Shown: piece by piece, positions 45,732 through 57,956 of the stretch
How the letters are laid out: the number at the start of each line of letters is the position of its first letter
Numbering within the stretch: position 1 is the first letter of the stretch
Assembly (NCBI GenBank): GCA_003956705.1
Contig: QZCP01000026.1
Span: 62,001 to 126,000 of the forward strand
Direction of reading: 5' to 3'
Length of the DNA stretch: 64,000 nt
Origin: Brevipalpus yothersi
Lineage: Eukaryota; Arthropoda; Arachnida; Trombidiformes; Tenuipalpidae
The notes under the pieces: generated by a model
What the model saw: the letters and a program-made list of their open reading frames with translations, nothing else
Databases searched by the model: none
What the model was told of the DNA's origin: nothing
Translations under genes and position numbers: made by a program

Positions 45732-47988
45732 TCAATAGTCGCAGACATAACTAGCGGGAACAAGATGCCTAATCATCTGTCTGAAATCTTTAACGATTGT
45801 ATAAAAGCCGGGAGTTTCCTTATCTCCACACTGATCGTAGGCACCTGAAACTATTCCGATCAAATAAAATCGATTATTGTTTGGATTTAAGTACATTAGA
45901 GGACCACCAGAATCACCCTGACATGCATCTCCTCCCGTTCTTCCATCAACGGCACACATATGATGTTCATGAATTGGTGGAATCTTGTATTTTTCCGGGT
46001 TTCGACGAACAGATGGATAATTCTTGAGAATATAATTCTTTACCATTCCAAAACATTTATCAGCTGTTGGAAGAAACAATTTTAAATCATGTTAATGATG
46101 TAGCAATGATTCATAATTATCATTGTCATTGTAGAAATTGCACTTGATAGTATCACTTTTCTACACCTTATTTGACATGTTAAAATCGAAAGCTCATGAT
46201 TCTAAGATGCAACAAACAAAATTTTCAGGCTTTTGGATCAACTTACTGTCAACATGGTATACATCCACATGCTGTAAAACCGTTGCCGTTCGTTGACGAG
46301 GTCCTAAGTGGCCCCAACCAGCAACAGTGAGCTTATCATAGGGCTCATAATCAGATTTTGGTATACAAATAGGACTAATTTTTCGACTAAATTTCACCGG
46401 CTTACGAAGTCGAAGTATGGCAAAATCATTGTGGACCGGCTTCTTGAAATCATAGTGTTTGGGTAAAATGAACCGCTCAACTGCTCGAGCTCTAGGTAAT
46501 AGTAATAAATTGTGAGCCCCCAAAAATGCTTGAACAGCCTCAACATCTCGAGTGTTCCCTCTGGCATCGTGGACACAATGAGCTGCGGTCACTATATGTT
46601 GATGGTCTATCAGTGATCCTCCACATAGACCAAATTGAGTGGATCCTGGATAGTCGTAAAACCTAGGGAAAGTATAATATGTGAAAGATGGGAAAATAGA
46701 TTTTTTGCTAGAAAGTAACTTTGACTTGAATCATTCTTCTAGCTTTTATGACAAAAAAAAGAGGTGTAAAATAGAAAAAATCAGATAAGCATTCCAAGAA
46801 AATGAGAGAAATGTCTATTTTCAGACAATTGGATTTTTAGAATATGAAATCTGAAATACTACTGATTTCAAAGCGTAAAAAAGATAATGTTTCAATCAAA
46901 TGAGAGGCGTGAATATTTTACTGGTCAAGGCAAAATTTGAATAAGTTTCAAAAAAAGTTAAAATGATGAGTTGATTAAGTCTCACAATCAAGCTTTACTA
47001 TATAGATAGTGAACAGAAATATGGAAATCAGCCATCATCCATTGTTTATTTGAGCCATTATTAAATTTTCTCAACTTAAATGTTCTTTGTATGATTTTTT
47101 TCAGAGAAGAAGTGCTTTTCTCGTGTGGAGAATTTTCTTTGAGCTTCAAACTATGGATACATTCAGAACAACAAAAACACAAAACATGATTCAGCCCTAG
47201 ATTTAACGCTAAAAAATCAATCAACTGAGGCTTGATGATTTATAGAAGATGATAAAAGTTCACTGATCGAAGCTACTCTACGTTATTTACATAAATCGTT
47301 TCTTATTCCTTTTTATCAGTCAGGGTTGTAGTGGATCAAATGGAACACAAATAGTCTCACCAGCATGATTCAAAAATTGAGACAAATATTTTTTCTCATG
47401 TCGAATTGCATTATTCAAACTTGACTATCGATTTCAGATTTCAGATTCATGAAGATTATAACTTTGAATGAATTTTTCTCCATGCTCAAGCAGTTAGCTT
47501 GCAACCCGTCCATGATGAGACTATCAAACTGGTATCTGAGCTCCAGAGAGATCTATAAAATTAGTTCATCAAAAAATATCTTCCTGATTGATGTGAATAG
47601 CAAGATTTCATAAAAATCTGATCCAAGTAATCTAATCTAATCAAATCAAATAAACAAAACTTTTCACCGAACCTGTTGCAAAAGATAAACTTTCTACAAA
47701 CTTCTGACACAGGCTCGAACAGATCACGAGAACACAACTAACTAACTCACCTGAGATGAACTACCCATGGATATTGATTCTCAGAGGTTTCATTGCCACC
47801 AAACACTCGACGCTGAACTCCAGCCTGGCCACAATCTAATGATAGAGCAGGCTAAAGGTGAATTTTCATGGGAGTAGATAGTCGTCAATTGTTACACTCT
47901 TACCGCAGTCAGTGAAACCACAAACGAATCTTATATCAATCAGTAGCACTAGATTTACACAGAAGATCCACAAATTTGAGGGACTCAT
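45732..47988 (-). CDS. Secreted trypsin-like serine protease (S1 family)
   Basis: Four coding exons: 47904-47988, 47751-47835, 46247-46662, 45732-46063, giving 305 residues. A signal peptide (NLWIFCVNLVLLIDIRFVCG) is followed by a short propeptide. The activation site is QRR/VFGGNETSENQYPWVVHL. The catalytic triad is intact: His in TAAHC, Asp in HNDFAILRL, Ser in GDACQGDSGGPL. The Asp six residues before the catalytic Ser predicts trypsin specificity (cleavage after Arg/Lys). There is no clip domain; a DCGQ cysteine in the propeptide probably ties to the catalytic domain. The first intron is 68 bases, the second 1088 bases. Substrate is unknown; immune, haemostatic or digestive roles all occur in this family. 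Confidence 0.9.
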
Positions 47989-48618
47989 CACAAATTCTAG
48001 GAGTGGTCTCGATTCGAAGAGTGAATTTTTTCACTTCTCCGGAAGCTGGACAGTTCCGAAGAAAAATCGATTCCGGTGTGAAGCCAGGAGAGGAACATGT
48101 AAACCTTTCGAGTAGATTATTCAAGATGCCAATTATGATCCTGATTCGACACCGAATTTCCAATTGACTGGAAAATCATTCAACTTTGAATTTGAAATCA
48201 AGCTCGACGGTGTCGCTGCTGATGAAGTAGATGATAATGATGCAATATTTTTACAAGTGAACAAAATCATTAGAAACGTTAACAACGATCAAGCATTTCG
48301 ATCTTTCACCCTCAGCACGCGCTCAAAATGCTCAATATGTGAATAAATATTCACTCTCAAGTCGAGCATTACTGGATATTTACATCATCTCCTAACGTCC
48401 GGATGAAATATCATTCTGGCTCTGTTTGAAGGAGCCAAGAAAGCAACGAACAAATGAACGTAAGAGAGAGAGAGAGAAACGTTCGAACGTTGCAACGAAT
48501 TGAGTAAAAGGGCGGGAAACGGTGGGGATGGCAGAGATAGGGTTGAAAGAATGGAATTTGATAGTGAAAATTGGTTGAGACAGTCAGGAGAGCATAAAAG
48601 ATGCTCGGTGAGCAATAA

Positions 48619-48702
<84 letters not shown>

Positions 48703-50851
48703 TGGAAACCAGTAAAAGAGGATGGAATACTGTCACTTTCACTACTGATTCATTTTGCAATTGGTGTTTTCGTAAATAGGACACCTTCCTTGATCATTAA
48801 ACTAATTCAACAATTAAAATTTACTTTCTACACTTAACCTGATCAACATTGATCTGGTACAATGTGCGTTGCTTAACATTCAAGTATTACAGTCAAAAGA
48901 TTTTACTGTATTCAAAACAAATCAGTTGACTCAAACATTGCGTTACCCCCCAAACATCTACATAACTCGATTGTTAGTGTTCACAGATAATCGGATGATA
49001 ATGAATGGTGACAATTTTTCTTCTTTTCTGTCCCCGTTCAATTGAAAAAATTGTCTCGCTTACTGCAAACTAAAAGAATCTGTTTACAAATGCTTATAAG
49101 TGAAAAAGTTGAGTGGTTTTTATGGTATCGGAAGAGTTTTTTGCCAAATGATCTCAAAATAAGGCCTATCTTGGACTGGAATTTATATTTTGCGGATATC
49201 TCGGCCTGTGAATTGAGAAACAGTTTGAGAAAAAGAAAAAGTTTTTTTTACCAAACAAACCAATAAAAGTATTATTGAAATGGCATCTCAGTGGTTGCCA
49301 GAAACTTTGATTTGGATTCAAGATTCGAACCATGAAAAAGATCCATGATATAAATCATCCCCAAGGAAGTGGAATGAATTGTTCTCATGGTGGAAATTTT
49401 TTAATCTAAGTTTATTTCATCCTTTCTATTTGAGTTCTCATTGACCAGCAGTCAGCTAACTTGGATGGCTAATTAAAATTTGCTCACGCTGATTTACAAG
49501 CTGTTTTTTACACACCATTCAGCAGTTTATCTCAGTATTTGTTTCCTTAATTTGAAACCGATATCTATAACCACAACTCCAGTTAGAGAATGCTATTCAA
49601 TCGTTTTGCGGAAGATGAGCTATGATTACACTTTTCTCTTTCCTCAAAATACATAATAGTCGCAAATACTTAGAACTGACTGATTGAAAGAAAGAAGAAG
49701 AAATCATAGTCTCAGTTATGAATGTGTCAAAATGATGTCGTAAAGAACATATTCGGAGAATCTCTGATAAACTTGAGTTGGGTATGAAAGTTACAGGTGG
49801 ATATAGGAGGCAAAAAAGCACAGTCAACAACTTCAACAACATACAACGTACAACAAGTTCTGATGAGTGCCGCTCAATTGAAGAATCATATTCACAGCTT
49901 GGTTTTGAAAATCTCGATTCAAAATCATCGAATATTTAAACCGTTTTAGAAAATTTCCCCCATAAATGCTATCATCTGGAAAAGGCTTTCGGAAGATGTT
50001 GGACCCTGCATTCTAGGAACATTATTTTTCAAGCCAATCTATATATAATTTCCACATTTCCCTAATCAAGATAGATCATCTATCCATGATTCATTCTACA
50101 AGTTATCTCAATGAAAAAATTCAATCACAAAAGTTACAGCATGAGGGTTCAGAACGGAATAGAACTCTCTCTCAAAAATTTTTAAAAAAAAATTAATTTC
50201 GAAAATTTTCGAACATGCTGCTGCTGCTGCCCTCTAGAGGTGCGAATGAATCAAAATATTTTCAACTCGGAATATACATGTGCATGTTACATGTATTTCA
50301 GTGAGAGGCTTATATTGCCGAAAAATTATCATTATCATTAGGAATAGAGAATTATCAGGAATTACAGTTAACACATTGATATAATCATCATGTCCATCGT
50401 TTAACAGATATCTCAATACACGATTGTGTGACGTGTTAAAGAAAGGTGTTGATAAATTTACTATTTTCAATTGATCTGATCGCTCACTGGTGGACGCGTG
50501 AAAAGAGAGAGAAACAGGGCTCAATAGCCTTTGTGTGTGTTTCTTGTTCTCTCTCTTTCTCTCTCTCTCTCTCTATGTTTTTGGATAAGATGTGATCGAC
50601 CGTTCTTGGTGAACGCTGGACATCATCATGATCTCATGATACCAATATTGTTAAATCGAATATACCAAGTGTTTGTGAATATATATCTATAGCTCAACGT
50701 CGAATAAAGAGCTACAAGTGTAACTGATTGAGTGAATTGTGTCAAGAGGCTCAGTCATTTTTTCTTGCCCTATTCCGTGGTAATAAAAACGCTTCTGATA
50801 TTCAGAGGCCACATAATCGAATTTTTGTGGTAGAGCATCTCAATTGTCAGT
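47989..50851. other. Divergent intergenic region, serine protease / PCGF3
   Basis: About 2.9 kb with a long AG microsatellite. A minus-strand frame at 49597-49842 begins like a signal peptide (MLLKLLTVLFCLLY) but has no supporting downstream exon. The PCGF3 promoter and 5' UTR should lie near 50500-50850, preceded by a CT tract (50550-50574). Confidence 0.4.
48623..48699. repeat. (AG)n microsatellite, 77 bases
   Basis: Uninterrupted AG dinucleotides. Arg-Glu or Ser-Leu repeat frames across it are artefacts. Confidence 0.97.
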
Positions 50852-51911
50852 ATGATGGAACGAAGGATCAGCTTGAAATCATTGAATCCACATATAACGT
50901 GTCAAATTTGTAAAGGATACCTCATCGATGCGACAACAGTTGCCGAATGTCTTCATACATGTGAGTACTATGAGGAAATTTCTTGCATCTATATATTCAG
51001 TCTTCGATTAATTCAAGTTGATAATCTTTTTTCTTTCTCTCTTCACTCTTCACTCTACTCATTTAGTTTGCAAAAGTTGTCTCGTCAAACATTTGGAGGA
51101 ACACAACACATGTCCTTCATGTTCACATGTGATTCACGAAAGCCAGCCATTGAACTACATTTCGTATGATAGGACTATGCAAGATATAGTTTACAAACTT
51201 GTTCCTGATCTTCAACTAAGTAAGATATCAGAAGTGTCATATCAATGATTGTTTGATTATCATTTTTTTCTTGTCACTGGACCATATCCAATAATAACCA
51301 AATACTCTTTTCAGATGAACAAAAGAGAGAAAGAGATTTCTATCGTAAACGAAATCTTCCCTATCCGAAAGCTGTTACTAATTCATTCTCAGCAAATAAT
51401 GAGAAAGATGTTCATAAATATCAGAATGAATCTAATTCAAATGAGGAGAATAGTGATTATCATCGATCTGATGAACAAGTAAACATCCTTCTCGAGAGTC
51501 AACCTGGTTGCAATTTGAAACAAATGAAGAGAAAATTTATAAGATGTTCTTCTCATGCAACGGTGACTCATCTGAAAAAGTTCGTGGCGAAGAAAGTTTT
51601 CAATAATTATGACAAATATAAAGAGGCAAGTAGAGAAACTTACATCTTATAAAATGAAAGTCTAGAAAGATCATGCAAGACCATTGGTCTAACTTCCTTC
51701 TATCTTACTCTCTTTCAGATTGATATTCTTTGTAATGATGAATTATTAGGTAAAGATCATACGCTCAAATTTGTTTGGGTAACACGATGGCGATACAAGG
51801 TAATTTTCTCATTTCATCAGGTCTAACTTTTCAGAATTTTCATGATCCCTTCTTTCTTTCCACCAGGATCCTCCTCTAAAACTTAACTATCGACCAAAGA
51901 TAGATTTTTGA
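50852..51911 (+). CDS. PCGF3: PCGF3-type Polycomb RING-finger protein (l(3)73Ah homologue)
   Basis: Five coding exons: 50852-50960, 51067-51219, 51315-51625, 51719-51799, 51867-51911, giving 232 residues. The RING (about 16-55) reads ITCQICKGYLIDATTVAECL, then HTFCKSCLVKHLEEHNTCPS, then VIHESQPLNYISYDRTMQDI and VYKLVPDLQ, a near match to PCGF3/5. The C-terminal RAWUL domain (about 145-230) reads CSSHATVTHLKKFVAKKV, DILCNDELLGKDHTLKFVWV, TRWRYKDPPLKLNYRPKIDF. The linker DYHRSDEQV is also conserved. PCGF3 pairs with RING1 in variant PRC1, which ubiquitinates histone H2A. Intron 3 has a GC donor (GAG/GCAAGT). The start at 50852 is two adjacent ATGs directly before the RING. Confidence 0.93.
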
Positions 51912-52264
51912 GCTTTGAGAGCCATCATATATTCCGTTATGTTTATCTCCACTGTGATGATCCTATTTATGAACTATCTTGATCAATTTCAATGTACTTC
52001 GTTCGATATATATATGTTGCAGCAGATACCATTTGTAAATAACCACAGGCCATTTTCTCAAACCTTGGAATTTTTTATCTCATCTAGCTGCAAACCAGAT
52101 AATCTTGAAGAAACATAAAATGTCAAAAATTTCCAGGAAATTTTGTGAATATCTTTCAAATCATCCGTTTACTTTCCCACAGTCATCCAGGGTTCGTTCC
52201 GGTCGACTTGGGTAGCAAAGTTCAGTCTCATCAAGAATTAGAGGCGATTTAACAAAACATGTAT
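51912..52264. other. Convergent intergenic region, PCGF3 / WDR36
   Basis: About 350 bases of 3' flanking sequence for both genes. No canonical AATAAA seen on either strand. Nothing else recognised. Confidence 0.4.
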
Positions 52265-55200
52265 TTACACAATGCCGCGTATAAAATTAATTATGAATAA
52301 GGATTCATCGAACTTATCTTGCAAGTCAGTATAGTTTTTCTCTAATGATATGAGTTTTTCGCAAGCTTGCAAGAGTTCGGGTGTCTGTAAAATAACATTG
52401 GAATGAACTTTCAGGAAAACAGCTAAATAAGAATGGATTAACTCAAAATCTTGACGCTTCTCCAGAGCAAATCTGATCATACTCAAGAAGCATTCTAAAA
52501 GATGATACTCTTCGAATTCATTTTCTCCATCAGATGGTCTTTGAACATCTAGAGAACGGATCTCTGTATCTATCTCGTTTGGGGTCATTTTTTTAAGCTT
52601 TTCAATAAGTGATAAGCAATCACCACTTTCCGAACAGCTCAGCAATAGTTGACCAAAAGGAGATATTGAGATCAAATTCTTTACAACTTGACTTTTATCA
52701 GTCTGATCCTTATTGCCCGTATCCAAGGCAAAATCAGGCTCTAACCCGTCAAGGGTCGGAAGGAAAAAAGGGGCATCTTTTGGCTTTTGTGGCGGCTCTT
52801 TTGGTTTGTTCCTCAACTGAAAATGCAAATTATTAGTTGACTGTCGCTAAAACTTATGACTAACATCTTACCTTGATCAGATCTAAGTTCAAAAGATTTT
52901 TCCATCGAGAAGTTGGTAGGTTGGATAAAGTGATAAGCTCTGAGGAAATTTGATCAGGAGATTTGTATTCTAAATCAATCATTTCTGCATCTGAGTCATT
53001 CGATTTTCCAGAATCTGCTTGGATGTCATCCAAGGAGCCCTCATCCTCAGAGTTGACATGTTCGTTATCATCATCATCTTTCCTAACACTTGGTAGCTCA
53101 TTGATCATTGGAACAAAATCGGATAGGATTGGCCTCAGGGACAGGGGGAAGAACACTGATAAATTAGTAAAGATGAATATTCCTAGATCTTTTTCCAATG
53201 ATAAAGCCAAATATTCTCCATTAGGAGACATCGAAAGACTGGTGCAGGGGTTTGGCATCTTGAACCAATCAATCAATTTTCCCAAGGCAAGATCCCAAGT
53301 TCTTATGGAGCATTCATCTGAAGCAACTATCAGCCACTTGGAGTTATAACTCATAGTGAGATCATTGATACGATCGCCATGAGAGGGAAGATTACGGATT
53401 ATGCGTTTTGTGTCTACATCAATTACACGTACAGTGTAATCAGAAAGTGCAATCGCTAGTAAAGAACTGAGAAAATAAAAGGCAAATTACTTTCTGATCA
53501 TAAAGGTTCTAAATTTTTACCTCTCTTTATGAAAATAAAACTTTCGGATAGATGATTCGAGTTTCAAGGTATGAATTAACTCTCCCTTTTTGAAAGACCA
53601 AAATTTCACAGTACCTAAGTCGTCTCCACTTAGTAAGAAACGGGAAACTTCGTCACATGAAAGGCCACGAACGGGGGATTCATGAGCTGGAAATAGAAAA
53701 CTTTGAGAATGAACTTTCGCTTGAAATTTGACTATAAATACTCACCTCTTTCATCACCATAAGAGAGTCTGAAGATGCCTGACTGAATATTGTACTTATC
53801 TATATGACCAGTGTTATAGCCGATAGTGGCAAAATTTCCACAACTACTCAAAGTGATTGCCTAAAAATCGCAAAAGGATTAATTTATTTCGATTCCTTGA
53901 GGATTGGAAAAGAAAATTCCTACCGTAGCCTCTACGTCCTTCTTGTAGGAGAATCTCTGATGAAGTAGTTTGTGAGATCCCATTCGCATCTTTTGGGTGG
54001 TCCAAGTTGTTACAAGAGCAAGATTTTTGTGTCGAGCGATGACATTGTCCCATTCAGATTCACGAATACTCTCTTGAAATAGAGGAACAGTAATTATGAA
54101 ATTAAGACCTTCCCTATGATGACAAAGATACGAACCTGTGGCAATCTCAACGATTGGCGGCATTACGTTAGGGTCATGAGCTACTCCAACTTTTTTTGCA
54201 AATTTACGATTGAAAGATGCAGTTCCTAGTGATCTATTGAGCCGTTCACTCCATACAGAGAAACATCTGAAAGTTGAGTCTGATGCGACGCTCAAAATTT
54301 GGTTGTCCTCTGAACCATAAAATCGAATAAAATTTGGTGGAAATGAGTGACCATCCCTCTGATGAAGAATTCGACCATTATTCTCGGTATCATCAAAGCA
54401 CCACATTTTCAATGAGTTATCTGTTGAGCTAGTTAACATCAGAGGTTCACCATTGATGTATTGACACCCATGAATGGCTCCTCGGTGGACATCTCTCTTG
54501 TGGCACTTGAGAGCACCCTTATCCAAGTCCCAGATAGCAATATGTCCCTTATCTGAGGTAGTTGCCATATGTGGAGGTCCATCAGTACGAAATGATATTC
54601 GTACGACTGGACCCCAGTCTTGGATAAATTTTAGGAGAGTCTCATCGTATCTAATATTGTGTATGATGATAAGTCCATCTTCTAATCCAATTGCTACTAG
54701 ATCAACAGCAGGAGCTTGTTCGATTGTTTTTACTGGAGATTGCCAGCCTTTGAATGTAAAAATCAACTTTTGTGTTCGTACGTTCCACAGCTGCAGAGAA
54801 CCTTGTTGAGAGCCAAGTAAAACTTTGTTCAAATAGGTACTTGGATGAAGAATACAAGATATTGTAAAAGATGGACCAAAAGGCATCTCTAAAGTGATTT
54901 CTAAGAATTCAGAAGATAAAATCAATATTTCAGCAAGAGTTTCAGTGAAGAATAGAGATGAACCTACCCCCATTGGATATTTCGATTACACGCAGAACGT
55001 TGTTAGAATCTATCGATATTAAATGCTGTCCAAAATTAATTAGAGAATGAATAGATGCATCATGGCCTCCAAAAGTATGATAAAGCTGTTAGAAAACAGT
55101 TCAGGTTTAAAATTGAGCTTATTTCGAATGAGTTTTGATCATTTTACCCATCTATGGCCATGTCTCCATCCGTAGATTTTGTTTCCCGCGCTTGTGAAGA

Positions 55201-55504
55201 CATGCTTCGAATCTGCTGCAATTGCACTGATTGGATCGGGAGTTGAGTGGCCTAATGGAGAAACGAAATTTCATGACTCTAAACATAACAGGCAAACAAG
55301 AGTCAGATATTTACTTGTCTCTAATAGTTGCAGTTTAGAATTGTAAGTGTGAAAATAACGACCAACTGGTATGACAATTCTCAGATCTTCCAACTTTTCA
55401 ATGTAACGAACGATAAAAGGCTTATCCATTGATACCATGCCGAGAGCTTTGTATCCCTCGAATATTTTACTTGCATTCTTGTATTGTAGTGGTGTTTGAT
55501 CCAT
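52265..55504 (-). CDS. WDR36: WDR36/UTP21, small-subunit processome WD40 protein
   Basis: Eight coding exons: 55315-55504, 55148-55251, 54968-55085, 53924-54900, 53746-53860, 53521-53686, 52872-53466, 52265-52816, giving 938 residues (human 951, yeast Utp21 939). Two WD40 propellers fill about residues 25-690, with blades such as KVLLGSQQGSLQLWNVRTQK, TTSDKGHIAIWDLDKG, TSSTDNSLKMWCFDD, ATIGYNTGHIDKYNIQSG, SGDDLGTVKFWSF and VASDECSIRTWDLALGKLI. The C-terminal Utp21 domain (about 755-938) contains DVQRPSDGENEFEEYHLLEC. The protein belongs to the UTP-B subcomplex that binds the 5' external spacer of pre-rRNA during 18S processing in the nucleolus. The acidic insert KDDDDNEHVNSEDEGSLDD lies between propeller and C-terminal domain. 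Start at ATG 55504. Confidence 0.93.
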
Positions 55505-56250
55505 CTTGAAAAATCTATGAAAACAAAAATTGTCATTAGCTGATTGAAAATTTTCGTGCTCAAAATTAATTAAAAAGAAGGGCCTGGTGGGAATGATATT
55601 CAGGGAATAACTTTGTTTCCAATTCTGACCGATTCACTAACAAGAGATATCATTTACAAGGCGGATTGTAACAGCAATCAAGCGACAAAGTGTTAAGTCG
55701 CTCCCATCACAATATATTCACACACAAAAACACACTTCTTTCAACAGCGAAAAGAGTGATGTTTACTCTAATCATAAAGCATAAAGTAATCAGAAGCCTT
55801 CCTCACCTTTCACCTACAATTATATTTAGCTACAATTTACTCAAGCCTTCACTATCACATACATAAAACATTCACGATCAAACAAGAGTGGGAACGAAAA
55901 CAATTAAACACCCAAAGAGAGACCATACCACTATCGATTCAAGTTGATCACAATTTAAATCCATGCCGAAAACATACACACATCTAACATGTGATGAAGA
56001 GATGAAGAAACATGCTGCTTGGGATGTTGAGCATGTTGAGCATGTTTTCTTGTGGCAAAGACTCACGCAATCAACTTTACTATGCTCACTCACCAACAGA
56101 GAGAGAGACTTCGATATTCGAAAAGTTCTCTCTATCTCCGTTTCAGTTGAATATTTTATCCAGAATCGGAAAGTTTGATTGATAAAAATATTTATTCATA
56201 TTCGATTTTGAGTATCATCCGATGACTTGAGAAGAAGTGAAAAGTGTTCA
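55505..56250. other. Divergent intergenic region, WDR36 / Beat-like gene
   Basis: About 750 bases between divergent start codons; both promoters should be here. Small overlapping frames on both strands (55878-56178) show no conserved motif. Confidence 0.4.
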
Positions 56251-57956
56251 ATGATGGCTGTGAAAATGTTTCCCAAAAGTCGAATCAGTAGAAGTAGTAA
56301 TGGTGGTAGTAATTTTTATTCATCTTTTTTTATAATCACTTGTGTGGTGATCATCTTGTTCCCATGTTTGAATGCTTTTCGTGTTTTTGTACTGGTCCCA
56401 CAGTCAGTTGAACGTGGACATGATGCTATACTGGCTTGTTATACACCAGATTTAGAGGATCATGAACTTTATCGGATAACCTGGCTGAAAGATGGGGAAC
56501 GATTGTATCGTTTCAAGATCAATCATCCTCGAGATCGAGAAACATTCCATGTGCCCGGTGTTCAGATTGATCCATTGGCTTCCAATTTGACTCATCTGTA
56601 TCTGAAGCAAGCAGATATTTCGGCCGAAGGTATATATGCCTGTGAAGTTGAAACTCGTGGTCCAAGTTTTCGATCAGCTCGAAATGCAAGCCTTTTACGG
56701 ATGTTCTCAGTTCCTGGTGATTTTAAAACTGTGGTCAAAATCAGTACCGATGATCCAAATGGTCGAGGTGATCTTGAATGTACTTCGGCTCCTACTCATC
56801 CGGAAGTTAAATTAACTTGGTACATTAATGGTGAGCCAGCTGCGTGGAATAGAGTTACGAATTATCCGGTCGAAACAACTCGCGAAAATCTCAAGGTAAG
56901 CAATAAATAAAAATGTCTATATTCAGTAAGTGAGACCTCCAAATTTTCTTAGTCATGAAAAATTATTGATACACCAAACAGTTAAGGAACGTTATTCTTG
57001 TCAAAATGTGAGAAGAAAAGTTATTGCCAATTCCTAACACATTCTCCATGGAAGTCTTGGAGAGTCTTTGAAAAAATTCCCAGTTCATTATGCTCAATTT
57101 GATGTTCGATGATGATACTTACAGTACCATGATGGTACTTGAACTCGAGTTCAATTATTTATTCATTCATTCCCATCGAGAGATTAGAATGTCTCGAATT
57201 TTGTCCCCACCAAGAAGATGAGAGAAAGGAATAAGCTTTTGTCTCGATTGCTCATCTGAGATTAGTTGAGGATCGAGTAGGAAGCTTCGAAAAAATTGGA
57301 AGGCTACATTTTTATGCGTATATTCATGAGAATAACGACTCTGTATTCACTTGAAGTGAATCTTTCTTCCTTTCTCTTTCTCTCTTTCTCTCTTTCTCTC
57401 TTTCTCTCTTTCTCTCTTTCTCTCTTTCTTTCTCATTTTTCATTCGAATTTTTGGCTTTGAGTCAATTTTGATCGTCTCCATTGCTGAATAAGTTGGTTC
57501 CATTCCATACTTGACTTTCAATCCTGTGTATTACTCGATTTAACAGCATTCCATCTCGTAGACTTGCTATTGTCCAAAAAACTAACATATGATTCCTGTA
57601 TACTTATTCAGATATCCAAATCTCGATTGAGCTATGTTCCTGATGATAGTGAGACAAGCTATTCGTGCGAAGGTCTTATACAATTCAACAAATTTTTGCT
57701 CAAAGCCACAAGTCAGCTAAAAGTTCCAGGCTCTCATACTGGAGCTTTCCCACCGGAAACCTTTACACATGAAACTTTGGATGACTTCAATCAGAGGGAA
57801 AGAGAATTCGAATCTGGTAATGCCGTTATAAGTGAACCTTTTAAAGAGGATAAAAATCAACGGAAGAGACTTCGAAGTGCAGGAAACCCTAGCTTGTCTC
57901 AAGTTGGCTTAGCATCTTTACTCCTTAATCTTGTATTCTATTGTATTCTTCATTGA
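56251..57956 (+). CDS. Beaten-path-like immunoglobulin-superfamily protein, GPI-anchored
   Basis: Two coding exons, 56251-56895 and 57612-57956, phase 0, 329 residues. A signal anchor/signal peptide (SSFFIITCVVIILFPCLNAF, about 25-46) comes first. The first Ig domain (about 48-152) has VERGHDAILACYTPD, then LYRITWLKDGERLYRF and ISAEGIYACEVETRGPSFRS. The pattern W-KDGE-YR-PGV with YACEV and PSF is that of the Beat family. The second Ig-like domain (about 160-250) has GDLECTSAPTHPEVKLTWYI, NGEPA and TSYSCEGL. A charged stalk (RKRLRS) and hydrophobic end (GLASLLLNLVFYCILH) suggest GPI anchoring. Beat proteins are neuronal, bind Side receptors and guide motor axons. Intron 1 (716 bases) holds a (TTTCTCTC)n tract. 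The family subgroup is not assigned. Confidence 0.85.
57371..57434. repeat. (TTTCTCTC)n minisatellite
   Basis: About eight copies of an 8-base pyrimidine unit inside the Beat-like gene's intron. Confidence 0.9.

Noticed and set aside
48500..48784. Open frames on both strands with Arg-Glu or Ser-Leu repeats
   Set aside because: Artefact of the (AG)n tract at 48623-48699.
49597..49842. Minus-strand frame starting like a signal peptide (MLLKLLTVLFCLLY)
   Set aside because: The rest of the frame is not conserved in appearance, and no downstream exon with matching phase was found.
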